Assembly: GCA_021030905.1 (NCBI GenBank)
Contig: JAGFMI010000018.1
Span: 620,001 to 684,000, forward strand
DNA from: Pyrenula massariospora
Lineage: Eukaryota > Ascomycota > Eurotiomycetes > Pyrenulales > Pyrenulaceae
Direction of reading: 5' to 3'
Length of the DNA: 64,000 nucleotides
Shown: positions 24,170-36,550 of the stretch, piece by piece
Layout of the letters: the number at the start of each line of letters is the position of its first letter
Numbering within the stretch: the stretch's first letter is position 1
Notes under the pieces: model-generated
Told to the model about the DNA's origin: nothing
The model's input: the letters and a program-made list of their open reading frames with translations, nothing else
Databases searched by the model: none
Position numbers and translations under genes: made by a program

Positions 24170-25322
24170 ATGCGTTCTACACTCTTTCCTCTCCTTGCCC
24201 TAATTGGCAGCGCTATTGCTTCACCACTAGTTAGCCTCGAGGAGCGCCAGTCATCATGCCCTAACATACACGTGTTTGGTAAGGTCCTTCGTGAAGCGCC
24301 TGCTCTTTGCTTCGCTCTCCGTTGACTTTTGCTGCTTTGTATAGGTGCACGAGAGACAACTGCACCTGCAGGTTATGGTACGTCGATCTTTCATCTTCTC
24401 TCGAATCACTCCTTATACACTGCAGTCTGGAATACTAAATATGCGAACAGGTACCGCTGGCGTCGTGGTCAATCTGATCCTCAACGCCTACTCCGGCTCC
24501 ACTGCAGAAGCCATCAACTATCCCGCTTGTGGTGGTCAATCCAGCTGTGGAGGCGTCAGCTACGCCAATTCGGTTGTGCAGGGCATTCAGGCCGTGACCA
24601 GTGCCGTCAATTCATTCAACACAAGGTGTCCAAACACTCAGCTCGTCCTGGTTGGGTATTCGCAGGTGCGTACTTTTCCAAAACTGACTCAGAGAGTCTA
24701 GCAACTTATGGTTACAAAGGGTGGCCAAATCTTCGACGATGCCTTCTGCGGCGGTGGTGACACCAATGAGGGTTATAGCAATACTGCCGTCACGATTCAA
24801 GCCTCTGCTATCAACCAGATCAAAGCCGTCATTCTCCAGGGAGACCCTCGACACATCCCTGGTCTCTCTTACAACGTCGGAACTTGCCAAGCAAGCGGGG
24901 TGAGATCACCCCTTTCACCACGATCTCACAAAGAGACAAGTCTAACATAAATCATTTCACAGTTCGCCCCCCGTCCCTCCGGCTTCCAATGCCCCTCAGC
25001 CTCCAAGATCCAATCCTACTGCGACGCCGCCGACCCCTACTGCTGCAACGGCAACGACGCCAACACCCACCAGGGCTACGGCACCGAGTACGGCCAGGCG
25101 GCCTTGACGTTCGTTAAGAGCAAATTGAGCAGCAGCAGTGGCGGTGGAGGGGGTGGAACGACGCCGACGACGACTGCGGGGTCTACGACGCCGACGGGGG
25201 GCAGCGGCGGGACGGTTGCGCATTATGGGCAGTGTGGTGGTCAGGGGTGGACGGGGGGCACGGTGTGCCAGGCGCCGTATACGTGCAAGGCGGCGAATGC
25301 GTATTACAGCCAATGCTTGTAA
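24170..25322 (+). CDS. Secreted acetylxylan esterase, CE5, with C-terminal CBM1
   Basis: Removes acetyl groups from xylan outside the cell. Five exons, 24170-24278, 24345-24377, 24451-24665, 24720-24899 and 24963-25322; 298 aa. A signal peptide ([18 protein letters not shown]) is followed by a likely Kex2-type site (LEER). The CE5/cutinase fold has nucleophile Ser in VGYSQGGQ, Asp in AADPYC and His in NTHQGYG, plus paired cysteines. A Gly/Ser/Thr linker (about residues 235-262) leads to a fungal cellulose-binding domain ([19 protein letters not shown] at the end). The very small exon 2 and the acceptor at 24719 were fixed by frame and by family sequence. Typical of plant-biomass-degrading fungi. 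Confidence 0.94.
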
Positions 25323-28300
25323 GTTTTGGCTTTCGACGTGTGATTGGTATTCATAGTAGCTTGGGGGTGAAAAGGGGAGCAGGGAATGAGTTGGGGGGGT
25401 TGTAGGCCTTCTTGTACATAGCCTTTTATTCTCCCGTGTACATATTCAAAGAATGATCCTGATGCTTCACAAAAAGTTGAAACGATACTTCAGATTTGCT
25501 GTCGCTTTGGCAGTGGATATGGGTTCAAGACATCAGGGTTGCCATTATAGACCTCACGAAAGGAGATCGCGAATCAGTCTTTGTCTGCTTAGCCCACCAA
25601 TCCGAACGGCAACTTTTCTCAAACTCCTTGCACATCTTCTCCTATCCCAAGATGTCGTGAAGCGCTCCCTCAACCATCTCCTCGAACCCATTGTTCCGAG
25701 ACCAAAAGCCCACCCCCTCCAGTCAAACGTTGACCCGAAAATAATCTTTAGCGCCGAGTGATCTCTCAAGTCTCGAATATCGCTTTGACATGGGCTTGGG
25801 GAACTTGAGAACCTAAAGCACTGAACGTGCAAGATGTAACGTTGGCCACATGCTGTCGAAAGGTTGCTTATATGTGTGTACATCATGCCGCTGGGGGAGC
25901 TAAAGCATCCGCCGTGAGGAGGCGGGAGTCTTTGGCCTGCACATGGTCGGCAATACGCTTTCCATGTCATGTGAGATTGGATTGTCGGAAGTTCTCACAT
26001 CTTCATCGATGAGAGGCACTGTTTCTGCCGCCAAATCGGGTTTATCGACCGTTGTCGTCTATCGACGAGAGTTTGGAATGTGGAGAATGGATTCATAAAA
26101 GACAGATAAAGAAAGTCTTTACGTGTGATTGAGAAGAGTGAGATTAGGAGATGATATCAGACATAGAACGCGTCAATTGAGAAGAAAGTAAAGCTGCAAG
26201 ACTGCGGTGATATTTGCAAATAGTGCAGACCTCATGCGGTGGGCTAAGTTTCTATCCAGTATTCGACCGTTCGTAGGACAACGTATCCAGCAGCATTTGC
26301 TCCAAGGCAGCGCTATCTTGAACATGAAGACTGGAGCAGGCCGATGGTAAGCTTCCAAGTTTGGAGACTCTAAGCATAGTATTGAGTTTGGCGATACATT
26401 CATACAGTTCTGTATCCACCACAATGCTAATCTATTACTGCAGAATTTGGGTCAATGGTCGCCTAAGGGCAAAAATTTTCTTGATTGCGGCAAATGGCTC
26501 ATGAAATTTTGGGAAGTGGCACGCGACCCGCTGCACCTCTTGTTCAAAAGCGGAAGGGTAATCTTGTTCTTGCCCTTGTCCGTGAAGGTGGGATGGAAGG
26601 ATTTCCACTTGTCCGAGAGAGGCTCATAAACCATGAATCTCTGGGAGAATGTGAATAAACTTTGGATGGAACATTGGAAACATGAATTTCAATATTAAGA
26701 ATTCGCATTGAGTGGCAAATTGGCAATCCCGGGCTATACGTTGTGAAATTAAGTATCTCAATGCAAGGCGGAATGGGTGCCCTGCCAAGGACCGCAGTTG
26801 TGGTTGTGTGGGGGTTTTGGCCGGAGTAGCGGCCGCTGCAGCCTGACGCATGAGGCAGAAAGATGAGCGACGGGTTCGTGGATTATGCGAGAGAAACACA
26901 ATGTTCTGGGATGGCAGCTTACAGCAGCCGAAATGATCGCCAGCGGAAGGGCGGTAGAAGGTTGGAAGAAATGTAACCGTCGACTGGGGGAAGCCTGTGA
27001 ACGTGAGCCTCGTGCTGATGGCGGCGGCGGGGCCTGTCAATAAGGCTGGATCACGTGTCGGCGAACCATGGAGCGCTGGTGTCTAGGCTCAGATCGGGCC
27101 AGGCGATCGTTGCAACGCTGTCGATTCGTGACATGGATCCTCGGCCCTTTACTTCGGCTACTACTGCCGGGTGTTGGCGCGAAGATGCCCTTTCACCCGA
27201 CAATCAACCTTGGGGAAAGGGACCACTAACAAAGGCTTCGTTACGGCGGACGGGATGGAGATTGACCAAAAAAGGCCCTGCTGGGGTCTTCGTAACGGGC
27301 GCAAGCCTGACAGTTGTCGCTTCGAAATTGTGTCGTGCCGATCTCGATCTCGAGCTGCGCGACGAGAAACCAGCTCGCGTTTCCACGATTAACTTACAAT
27401 CTCATGCAGGTGTGTCGGCGGCGCGGCTAGAGCGCGATTGGTGGCTAAGTGCGGGCGCGCGGCTTCCATCTACCCACCGTACAAATCGAGGAATGGAGAA
27501 GTGAAAGACCGGGGCATTGGTGCGTCAGAGCCCCAGCACCTGAAGTTAGGGGGCTTGTCAAGAGCATCAACAGAGCGATCTGCCATCTGATATGCAGGGT
27601 ACGACTCAGGAAGATGTTTCTGGGTGCAGATCGCGCTCTCCGAGACACGGCGGGAGGGAAGCCTACAAGGCATTCAAGGCAGATCAACCAGGTACCGTTG
27701 GTGTCTCTGAAACTCGCAGAGCACGAAAACCGCCACCGGGTGCCCAAGTCTCGCGCTTGTACACGTTCACTCCACCGGACAGCGGCCGAAAAAAATCTCT
27801 CTGCCCCATATATTCGCGGCTTGCGTTCAAGTGCGCGATGAAGGATAATGACGCTCGACGGCGAGGCCGAGCTTCAGGGGTATCTTAGGGGCTAGGGGCC
27901 ATTCCGCGGTCACTGCTCAAACAAAGCCTATACTTCTCTCATCCATCCAGGGCAGGACTTCGCGATACAAAACGCATTGCTTCTCGGTAGCTAGTGTGTT
28001 TATCAACCTCACTATCATTCCGGGCGTGTCTGTTGCGACAGCAGATATGCGCGGCCAAGGAGAGTCCGACACGAATATGCAGCTCGTCTTGCTTCCCGCC
28101 ACACCACCTTCACGACATCCAATGCCACGATGCTGACATGAGACAACTCGAAGACCGCGGTTGATTGCTGTTCTGACATTGATGTAGTCACCATGACCCT
28201 TTTGCCCCTGTCATCTGCCTGTCAGCGCGTCACATGTCTCAACGTTAAAGCCTCCATCTCGCCACCGGAGACTTTGTCTGGCGAGCCGAGGAACGGTAAC

Positions 28301-30546
28301 TAACAAAAAGGCCGAAGATGTTTTACGCAGCCTTGTATAGGCGTAGTCGCAGTGAAGACGGCATGCCGAATATCGCTTGACCTGGCCTGAGCGTTCCGCG
28401 AAAGCCAGCTTCTCGCGAAGCAATTGTTTCCTTGGGATGCTGCTAAGGGTCTAGGCCTGCTAGGTTGGCGTCAGATATGTCGCTCACAATCAATGGCGCT
28501 TTTACTTGTTCCCCACTTGTTGCCCTTCGGGTATTGGTGCCAACGGCGCCGCCCATGCAGATGGAACGGTGGCTGGGTGACGGACTGCCTTGATAATCAT
28601 ACTATGACATTTTCAAACTACGTACTCAGCTGTTCCGTACCCTCCTTTTGAGACCATCCTCCCTGACTGGTATAGTTGATCTTGAACGCAATGAAGAGAA
28701 GACTTGGTCGCAGATACCTCCTCCTGTGGCGTTTTGCCGATCGCTGTCTCAGAAGAGTCAAGCAACTGCTGAGTTTGGACCAATGGCAGAGGTATCGACT
28801 GTCAAAACATGGGATTCGTGACGCGGCGTAAAATTTTCCTCTTGACTGCTTCGGCTTTCTTTGGCGCCTTGATAACAAGACTGATTTGTCGCCTTCCCCT
28901 GAAAAGTCCGCGTAGGGTATTGGCTCAAAATCGTACCGGTAAGCATGAAAATGAAGGATTCTGAAGCCAGGACTGGCTGGTATATGTAGTGCTATGTAGA
29001 TCAGTGGACTGGGATAGGTGCTTCCCAGGCTTCCAGAAGGTCAGATGGAAGCGTGTTCCCAGCGTCCACTTTCCGAGTGCTTACTAGGGGGGGAACCAAC
29101 AGAGCCCTTGGAAGGGCAATACCTGCATAAAATCAGCCAATGACGGGGTGCACCATGCACGGGAAATCCCACCTAGGCTGTCAAGGATTCTTGTCATAGG
29201 GTTGTGGCGGCACTGTCTTTGGTGAAACAGAGAGTCGCCCTACTCAACTGCTTCATCCGTGGTTGATCCGCCAGGGGAGCCCACAGAGTCGAGCGAGCGC
29301 CTGAGGCAACGTCCAGCTGCCAACCACTCGGCCGTGTCAACAATGACGGTCACGAGAAAGCAAAGGAGAGCAGAGGGTGAATTGGGATTGTACGACGGTG
29401 GACGTTAGACGAGAGACGGGCTACGGGGCCACCCTCCAACCCCTCCGGCCTGCGCGCTCCCTTGCCCCACGGCACGCCATCAAGTGGATCGCTCCTCAAG
29501 ACTTAAACTCGCCCAAAGAAGCACCGTGAGAGACTTGCGGTGGACCGCGAAAACAACGATCCTTTGCTAAGCGTCTTAATCCTCAGCCTGACAACCTTAC
29601 CTTACCCTCATCTCCAGTCTCCCCATCAGCCCGCCTTCTTCTCTCGGGATCGCTCCCCTACTTTGATTCCCTAACGGACTAAACAACTCTCAACCAATCC
29701 AAAAAACGTCACCTTCTAGGCCCTCACCTCTCTCTCGGGGAGGAACTTCGCCGTTATCGAAAGACCCCTCACTAGATCTGTGCAGTTTGGAATATCTCAG
29801 TCGTCTAACGAGACCGAGTCATTCATATGATCCCATCAACACCGACTTGGCACTTTCAATCGGACTCTGGTTTCGAGCTTTTCTACTGGCCCTGAGCTGT
29901 GAGTGCGACATATCGGGATTTTGCGACGCCTCCGCGAGCACGTCTTTCCAGACCAAAACAATCCGTGGAAGTTTGCTTAAAGCTGTTCATTTGAGCCATC
30001 TGTTCGACGGCTCTCTATTCTCGACTCTTATCGCGAATCTTGTGGTCTGAGCTTGCGTTTCTACTGGTTGCCCGTGCGCCATCTGGCCAAATATCTCTGA
30101 AACGCAGATAGGTGTTACTTTCTCAATCATTGCCTTTGTTCAGACGTCCATGCCCCCGTCTTGTCCGCAGAAGACGTTGAATCTCGCCCCTCCTGGTCCG
30201 AGTTCTACCTCTGAGGTGAGGTTTTAAGCTGGACGGGCATATCAGACATTTTCTTGGCCGGGGGAAAGGTACTACTTGGCTCGACTACAATATCCTGCAA
30301 TTGGAGCTGCTGATGCGGGCTATGTCAAGCCCCCATACTCCTGGACACAAATCCTCCAAATAGAGACTCGCGACAAGAGCTTTTTCTTGATATCATCTGC
30401 CGGTCAAATGCTTGCCAACCCAGACTGCTGAAGCTTGAGAAGATGGAAGGCTCCATGCAGACCTTCTCACTGGCGCCGTCAACCGTTGGTGGTCAAAAAA
30501 GTGAGGATCCCTTGCCGACAATGCCGACTATGTGCAAGATTTGGAA
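25323..30546. other. 5.2-kb gene-free region upstream of a Zn2Cys6 regulator
   Basis: The longest stretch without a supported gene. Open frames here (for example 25554-25970 minus, 26624-27040 minus, 27055-27504 plus) have no domain and poor coding character. From about 29580 to 29760 the plus strand is strongly CT-rich (CTTACCCTCATCTCC and similar), as in fungal core promoters, so transcription of the downstream regulator probably begins near 29.7-29.8 kb. That would leave a leader of several hundred bases. Within it an ATG at 30150 opens a 25-codon frame that runs into a GTGAGG splice-donor-like sequence. No transposon, RNA gene or inverted-repeat element was found here. Confidence 0.5.
30150..30227 (+). 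promoter_or_regulatory. Possible upstream ORF in the regulator leader
   Basis: 25 codons beginning MPPSCPQKTLNL, then a stop, about 320 bp before the main start. The GTGAGG near its end could instead be a splice donor, making this part of a first exon; I could not find an acceptor in the right phase. Confidence 0.3.
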
Positions 30547-33438
30547 ATGGCTGACGTTGTTGCAGATTATGTTTTCGTTGACGAGCACAACAGACACAAG
30601 CGGCTGAAGGGTAGGTCTCCCCAAAGTCACAATTTCCTTTGGACCTTGCTTACAGATCGTATAGTGATGAGAGCTTGCGGCGGTTGTAGGCGGAGGAAAA
30701 TAAAATGCGATGCCGCCACTACAAATTCTTGGCCTTGTTCTGCATGCACTCGGTTAAAGCTACAGTGCGATCCTCCGACTTTAGGCCAAGAGAGAGAATT
30801 TTCTAGCTTGGGGTACACGGATTTTGACAACACAACGGATCAAACGGATATGGTTCGACCCAGGCCCGACTTCGCAAGCCAACCATTGACCTCGCAACAT
30901 TATTACTCGTCAATATCTTCCATGCCTCATGCTACACAGTCTAGCGGCTACGTTGACACGTCGGGTGCATATCATACTGTGGCCTATCCGCCGCGAATCC
31001 AGACTCAACCAGCACCTTATCAGGATATTGCGCCAGCGCCTCCAGTAGTGGCTGGACAGGCATACCAGCAAGTATCGCATCCTCTGTACTACTCATCAGT
31101 ACCTCCGCACAATGTTCCTGACGGTCAACAAACATCTCCTAATGTGGACCGTTCAACTGCAGAGGGGATCAGCGAGGCGTTCGGCGAGTTAAAGATTGAT
31201 GATGTGGGCATAGGTAAGCTTTGTGCGACCGGGGTAGAAATGTGACATACTGATAGTGTGGAACAAAGCACCGTTTATGCGCAAGCAGAAAAAGCACATC
31301 ACCGAGCCTGAAGCTCCTACTATCGATGACGCAGAAGAGAACTTGCCACCACTGAGTACCGCGGCAGGTTCGCAAATTAGGATACCTCCGGAACTCATGC
31401 CATCCGACGATGAGGCGGATCACTACTTCAATATTTTCTTCGAACAAGTACATCCTTACGTTCCAGTGATCAATCGGAACCACTTCTATCATCAATGGAC
31501 TCATGACCGTTCTTCCTTGTCCCCATTGCTCCTGGAGGCTATCCTCGCCTGTGCCGCGCACTTGGCGGACCCTGGTCAGGGCGCCCAGTGGTTGGCTTTG
31601 GCCGGTCGTAAGTTACAATACTCTTATAGCAATGAGAGCTCGACTTACGATTACAGGACACGAGGATTCATTTCTCGATACGCCGCGTCTAAGCACTCTA
31701 CAAGCATTATGCCTGCTATTGAAAGCTAGGGAATCGGTACCAAAGAAGGGCTATTATTACAGGTCATGGATGACAACCAAGAAAATGGTATCGATGGCAA
31801 AAGATCTCGATCTGCACGAACATTATGAGACGCACCTAGAAGGGGAAGATTGTGACTCTGACATTGTGGAGTGTTTAACAAAGACTCGACTGTGGCAGAC
31901 GATTTTTATTTGTGAGATGATGGTTGGCGCGCCTCAAGGTATGGATAGCTTTTATCCGGATTTGAATAACTAGTCTAATGATGAATTTAGGTCGCTCAGA
32001 TATGGGTGTCGATCCCTCAACTGTTGAAACTGGGTTTGATCCGCCAGGCTCAGATATAGACGAATACGAGGCACAGATATCTCGACATTTTGCATGTTTT
32101 GTCCGAAACGTGCGGAATATTCGACTTGCCGTCACCGCATACCACACTCTCAAGAGAAATAAAGACTGGGTCACAGATCCTCGCTTCGTGCAGCACAATA
32201 AAGCTTTCATTGACTGGCCCAAGGAGCTCCCACCTGACTTTGAGCTTTCGTTGCCCCCGGATGGCTCGCCTCCATTTCTGCCGTCACATTTTGTTGGGAA
32301 TATCCATTCGTACTACCACTTGGGCGTTGTTATGATGCAACGGCCGCAGCTTCAGAGCTTCAAACCGTTCACTGCGGACGGCTTGTGGAAACAGCGAATG
32401 AGATTGTGCCATAATTCAGCCAAAGCCCTCTGTCGGCTCCAAGAAGCAGTCATAGAAAAATATGGCCTGGAGGGAGTGCTTTGCATGCAGCGTGGTGCTA
32501 GCTTCACAATCTATGCGGTTCTAACCTGTACCATGTTCCATCTGGTAAGTCCCTTGTCATGTGGCTATTCTAGCGCTTACAAATACTCAAGGTTGCTGTT
32601 ACCTGTCCTGATCCTGAATTCAACATTGATGCCCGTGAATATTTCACTCGGCATATGCGCATTCTAGAAAATTGCATTCAAGTTTGGCCAATGAAAGAGA
32701 TGCAAGACCAGGTCCAGTCTCTTCGGACAGCCTTTTCCGCAGATCTCAACAAGCCGTTTGAACTGAAACTATCCTTTCCGTACGGCAGTCCATCTGAACC
32801 CAGCCATTCAAGTCCCCCATTGGAATATCAATTGCGAATGGGTCAAGACCAGCCTCGACAGCTTAACCCATACGCGCCACAAACCATCACTCCTCCGATA
32901 TCAGCTGGGCCTAGAGACCCACACACCGAATCACCTCATTTAAGCCAGCCCGTGGGAATGCTCCCTGCATCACAGAGCCACATCACATCTAATGTGACAC
33001 CTGTTCACTCTGTTAGCCCGGCGGATTGGAATCCCACCCGAATATTTGAGTAAGCCTCTCTTGTCTACCATAGTTTTCTAGCTGACGTTCTTTAGTCAAT
33101 GGGATACTGCGTTCGCAATCCCGCAATCTGCATTGGCTCCCCCATCTACAATGTCGCAGTCTCCAACTTCACTTCCAATGGGAGCAGCACAGCAAGCATT
33201 GCCATCACAGCAGCAGCCTTATGTCCAGCAGTATTCCCAATCTGCGGTCATACCACAAGCGCCCTCATCACATCCTTCTAGTCACCCTAGCTACAACAAT
33301 GGCGGACCTGTTTTTGTTACTCCAAGAGACTGGCAACAGAGTGTTGCAAGTGTATTCGATCCTGAGGGCCTCAAACGGAGGTTTGATTCCACGGCACACG
33401 AAATCATTGGCGCGCAAATGCAAAAAGCCATGAGATGA
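30547..33438 (+). CDS. Zn(II)2Cys6 transcription factor with fungal-specific MHR domain
   Basis: Nuclear DNA-binding regulator. Seven exons, 30547-30610, 30656-31213, 31257-31607, 31657-31938, 31991-32544, 32592-33049 and 33096-33438, with six introns of 43-52 nt; 869 aa. The N-terminus (EHNRHKRLKDRIVMRACGGC) leads into the six-cysteine cluster C-GGC-RRRKIKCD, then PCSACTRLKLQC. A Gln/Pro/Tyr-rich linker follows. The middle homology region starts at HYFNIFFEQVHPYVPVINR and runs through RHEDSFLDTPRLSTLQALC and YYYRSWMTTKKMVSMAKDL. The tail is Pro/Gln-rich and ends with a conserved segment (FVTPRDWQQSVASVFDP). Target genes unknown. The ATG at 30547 is the first in frame after a stop, but an extra upstream exon is possible. 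Confidence 0.9.
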
Positions 33439-34529
33439 TCGGGATGCATTTCTTGAGAGTGTGTCACATTCGCTCGTCAACCTAGCCTTTACGGCTTTGT
33501 CAATACGCTCTGGTATCATTCCTAGCTTCTGATCCATTGTTGGAACAGCTAGGCTCCAGAAGCATCCAAAGAGACGGTTTAAGCGGTGCCCGTTCGGTCT
33601 ACAATATCCTTCCGTTCGATAGGAGGGGAAAACCATGACCAAACGCCTGTGAAGACGGATGCATCAATGCAATTCGATCCAGTCAGCCTCTTTCTACATC
33701 TCTTTCTCCAACGCGAAGACAGCAGCGACAAGCATGAGATAACTGCGGAAAGCTTCGCCTTATCAGCGAAATACAAAAGATTCGATTTGAGTTCAATAGA
33801 AGTTGCTAGCACCAGCTGACATTCCAGCCAGACTGTGTGAACTTTATGCTATTTTTTGTTTTCCTAAACAGAACGCGGAGAAACATCTCCCCTGTACAAC
33901 ATATCGAAAAGTCCGGATCGTCTGGAAGCATGAATATGGTTTTGCTTTTCATGATTTACGATGAAACGAACATTGGCCAGGCTCGACTATTTTGTTGGTT
34001 CAGATACACGAGATTCGTACATTACTAGATTAGTCGGAGATGTATTATATCTTTAGCTTAGTCGCCTGCACGATAACAGAGAATTGACGATGACAAGCGG
34101 TCCTTCATATGGTCTGTGGTTCTTAGAGTATGTCTGTACGTCAAGACCATCGTTAGTAGACCCAATGCCCTGCATTGTATTCTACCTATAGTCGTCCGTG
34201 GCATTAGCTACTAGAAAGCAGCCAAGATAGAAAGCGGCGATGAGGGTAACGAGATGGTAACGAGATGGGTTCGTTGTAAGCCTCCACTCCTTTTCCATCT
34301 CAATTGCTATGAGTCAAGACGTGGTGCATCACTTGACCTGATTGGAGGTCAAACCAGGCGGTGATGGTGAAATGATGCCGCCATACCCAAACAATGATTC
34401 GAACTTCTTATGATAGTCAACGCCACTCATATGCCAACAAAGCCTTGCCGTATCTTAGAAATTTGTGAGCGATGAACCCAGAACGCCGCGCTTCTTTAAC
34501 TAGTCAACAAACAAAACCATCTCCCAGTT
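33439..34529. other. Convergent intergenic region
   Basis: About 1.1 kb between the stop of the regulator and the stop of cdc26. It carries an 11-bp direct duplication at 34245-34266 and nothing else I can name. Confidence 0.5.
34245..34266. repeat. Short tandem duplication, 11-bp unit twice
   Basis: GGTAACGAGAT occurs twice in tandem without mismatch. Confidence 0.7.
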
Positions 34530-34781
34530 TCACCGCCCACCAACACCGATCCTCTCCTCCCTACTGCGGATGATCCTCGCCTTATCCCCTGGCAGTGGCT
34601 TGAGCTCGTCATTTGGATCTATTCCGCCCGCATTTTGGCTTCTATCTGCTTCGGCAGTGTTTGAGTGGAAAGTGGGCTGATATCCTCTGTTCTTTTCGGC
34701 ATTTTCTCTCGCGCGCTGCTCTTCAAATGCATTGACGTCTTCTTGGGTAATGGTTATGGCCGTGGGCTTGCGGCGGAGCAT
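34530..34781 (-). CDS. cdc26: Anaphase-promoting complex subunit Cdc26
   Basis: Small APC/C subunit that caps and stabilises the TPR protein Cdc16/Apc6. Single exon of 83 aa. The start MLRRKPTAITITQEDVNAFE is the conserved N-terminal segment that inserts into the Cdc16 groove; the remainder is polar and probably disordered. The ATG at 34781 was chosen over upstream in-frame codons because the family begins exactly at MLRRKP. Divergent from the mitochondrial-type gene with only 275 bp between starts, so the promoter is shared. Confidence 0.85.
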   Translation of the reverse strand: MLRRKPTAITITQEDVNAFEEQRARENAEKNRGYQPTFHSNTAEADRSQNAGGIDPNDELKPLPGDKARIIRSREERIGVGGR

Positions 34782-35056
34782 GGTGGAGCGGTTTAGCGGT
34801 TGGAAGGCGCAATTTGGAAATTTTTGGAGCTGTTGACGTCTGGTGTCTGGTTGATAACACTGGGAGTGTAACGAATATGTGTAAAACAATACTTCTGCGG
34901 GCGTCCAGTGAAAGGTTGGCCTTGAGTATGAATCTTGGTAAATATGTTCCGGAGTAAAGCTTGGAGTAACTCAAATGCCAAGGCCAAGAGCTCGCTCGAA
35001 GATTTTACGATTTTGGGTAAGTTCACAACTTTCGCTGTACATACATCACCCACACG

Positions 35057-36451
35057 ATGCAGTCATGGCGGGTAGGGACAGTGCACCGATCTCGAACAGC
35101 AGACATTCTCGTCTCGCATTCCATTGGATATGGCCGGCCGAAGCAAGGCTTTTCTACGAGCTCCAAAGCGCCGAAAAGGGACAATGAAATCGCCGCGAAG
35201 GTGTTCGCTCAGCATGTTAAATCAAGTCCGCAAACATCAGCTAGTCAACCTAAGGGTGGTATTATTTCAGATGTAGCACCCGAACGAGACGCATCACAAT
35301 TCACACCTAGCAAACCTTCCTTCTATCGCCAACATTCTCCTCCACGCCCGCAAACGACCCCCAATGGACCCTCCAAAACCATCAAACCTCAGTCTAATCC
35401 ACCTAGCGGAAGACTTCTTCGCCTCAACCGCCCACCACAACGAGCCCCGTCACAGGGTCGTCAGAATCAGCGCAGCCCAACACAACGTGGTCCTGTAGGG
35501 GGAGGCGCTTTCCTTGAGAACAGGCGGGAGCCAGCAGACTCTCCGTTTGAGCCACAAAGTAGATCAAGAACTCCCAAGAAAAAACCCATAGAGTTCAAGA
35601 TCGAGCCTGATGAGAACTTGACGGCTGCTGACATCAAAGAGTACGAGGCACTGACACCAGAGCAACGCAAAGAACTTCACGAGGAGGATATGAGATATCT
35701 GCAAAAAGAGGACCCAGACCTGTACGCCCTAATGAAATTCGGGGACCTCGCCGCCGCGAAAGCAAGAAGAATCGAAAGAGCGGCACCCCAACAGCCGCTC
35801 GACGACATTGATGACGAGGACGACGACGAGAGCGAAGAGACTGATCCCCAGCTCGCCGAGAGCGACGACCTAAACGCAGACGAGGCGTACGTCCTCGGCG
35901 AAGACTACCCCTCCCGCGAACCCGTCAACTACAAGCCCCACCACGTCACCGTCAAATCCCTCCGCGCAGACTGGCCCTCCTTCCCCTCCTCTCGTATCGG
36001 CTTCACCGAAGGTGTCGAAGAGAAGCTCCGGTGGCTCGCGCGCCGCTTCGCGCACGGCCACGAGCCCGCCGACGAGCTGGCCAAACGGCTCCTGAAGGGC
36101 GAGCTTGTGCAGTTCCACGACGACAGGGAGCGGGAGGAGGTCGTGCAGTTTGCGAGGGAAATGCAGGAGCAGGAGGCGGCGAAGGTGTTCGAGGCGTCGG
36201 GGCAGAGGCTTGAGGCTCCAACTGTGGATTTCCAGCCGCTGGGGGAAGGGGATAGGAGCGCGCTTATTGGTTCGATGGTCCAGGGTGCGTACAGTATGCC
36301 GGCGAAGCAGAAGAGCCCGGTCATGGATGGCATTGTGAGGAATCTGGCCAACAATAATACGTATCGCGGTGCGGAGACGCAGAAGTTTATGGCCAGGCTG
36401 GAGAGCATGCTGACGCCTGCATCTCCGCCTCGACAGACGGCCAAATCGTGA
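35057..36451 (+). CDS. Putative mitochondrial protein of unknown function
   Basis: Single exon, 464 aa. The first 35 residues are basic, lack acidic residues and end GFSTSS, a typical mitochondrial presequence. A Pro/Arg/Gln-rich disordered region follows (about 60-190), then a charged helical block (TPEQRKELHEEDMRYLQKED), an acidic tract (DDIDDEDDDESEETD), and a conserved-looking C-terminal domain (ADWPSFPSSRIGFTEGVEEK, later KFMARLESML). The pattern resembles a fungal mitoribosomal or mitochondrial translation factor, and the nearby rrf1 also acts there, but I do not recognise the family. GC content rises sharply in its second half. Confidence 0.7.
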   Translation: MQSWRVGTVHRSRTADILVSHSIGYGRPKQGFSTSSKAPKRDNEIAAKVFAQHVKSSPQTSASQPKGGIISDVAPERDASQFTPSKPSFYRQHSPPRPQTTPNGPSKTIKPQSNPPSGRLLRLNRPPQRAPSQGRQNQRSPTQRGPVGGGAFLENRREPADSPFEPQSRSRTPKKKPIEFKIEPDENLTAADIKEYEALTPEQRKELHEEDMRYLQKEDPDLYALMKFGDLAAAKARRIERAAPQQPLDDIDDEDDDESEETDPQLAESDDLNADEAYVLGEDYPSREPVNYKPHHVTVKSLRADWPSFPSSRIGFTEGVEEKLRWLARRFAHGHEPADELAKRLLKGELVQFHDDREREEVVQFAREMQEQEAAKVFEASGQRLEAPTVDFQPLGEGDRSALIGSMVQGAYSMPAKQKSPVMDGIVRNLANNNTYRGAETQKFMARLESMLTPASPPRQTAKS

Positions 36452-36550
36452 TGTACATAGAACCAATACTATACATAGTAACCCCAAATATACTTTTTCC
36501 GTCCAACCTCTTCACCCACCCACGCTGTCTACACCACACCGCCCCTCACT

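Noticed and set aside
27055-27504. 149-codon plus-strand frame in the gene-free region
   Set aside because: No domain, no fungal leader sequence upstream, composition follows local GC content.
35870-36487. 205-codon minus-strand frame
   Set aside because: Complement of the GC-rich end of the mitochondrial-type gene; low-complexity Arg/Leu content.
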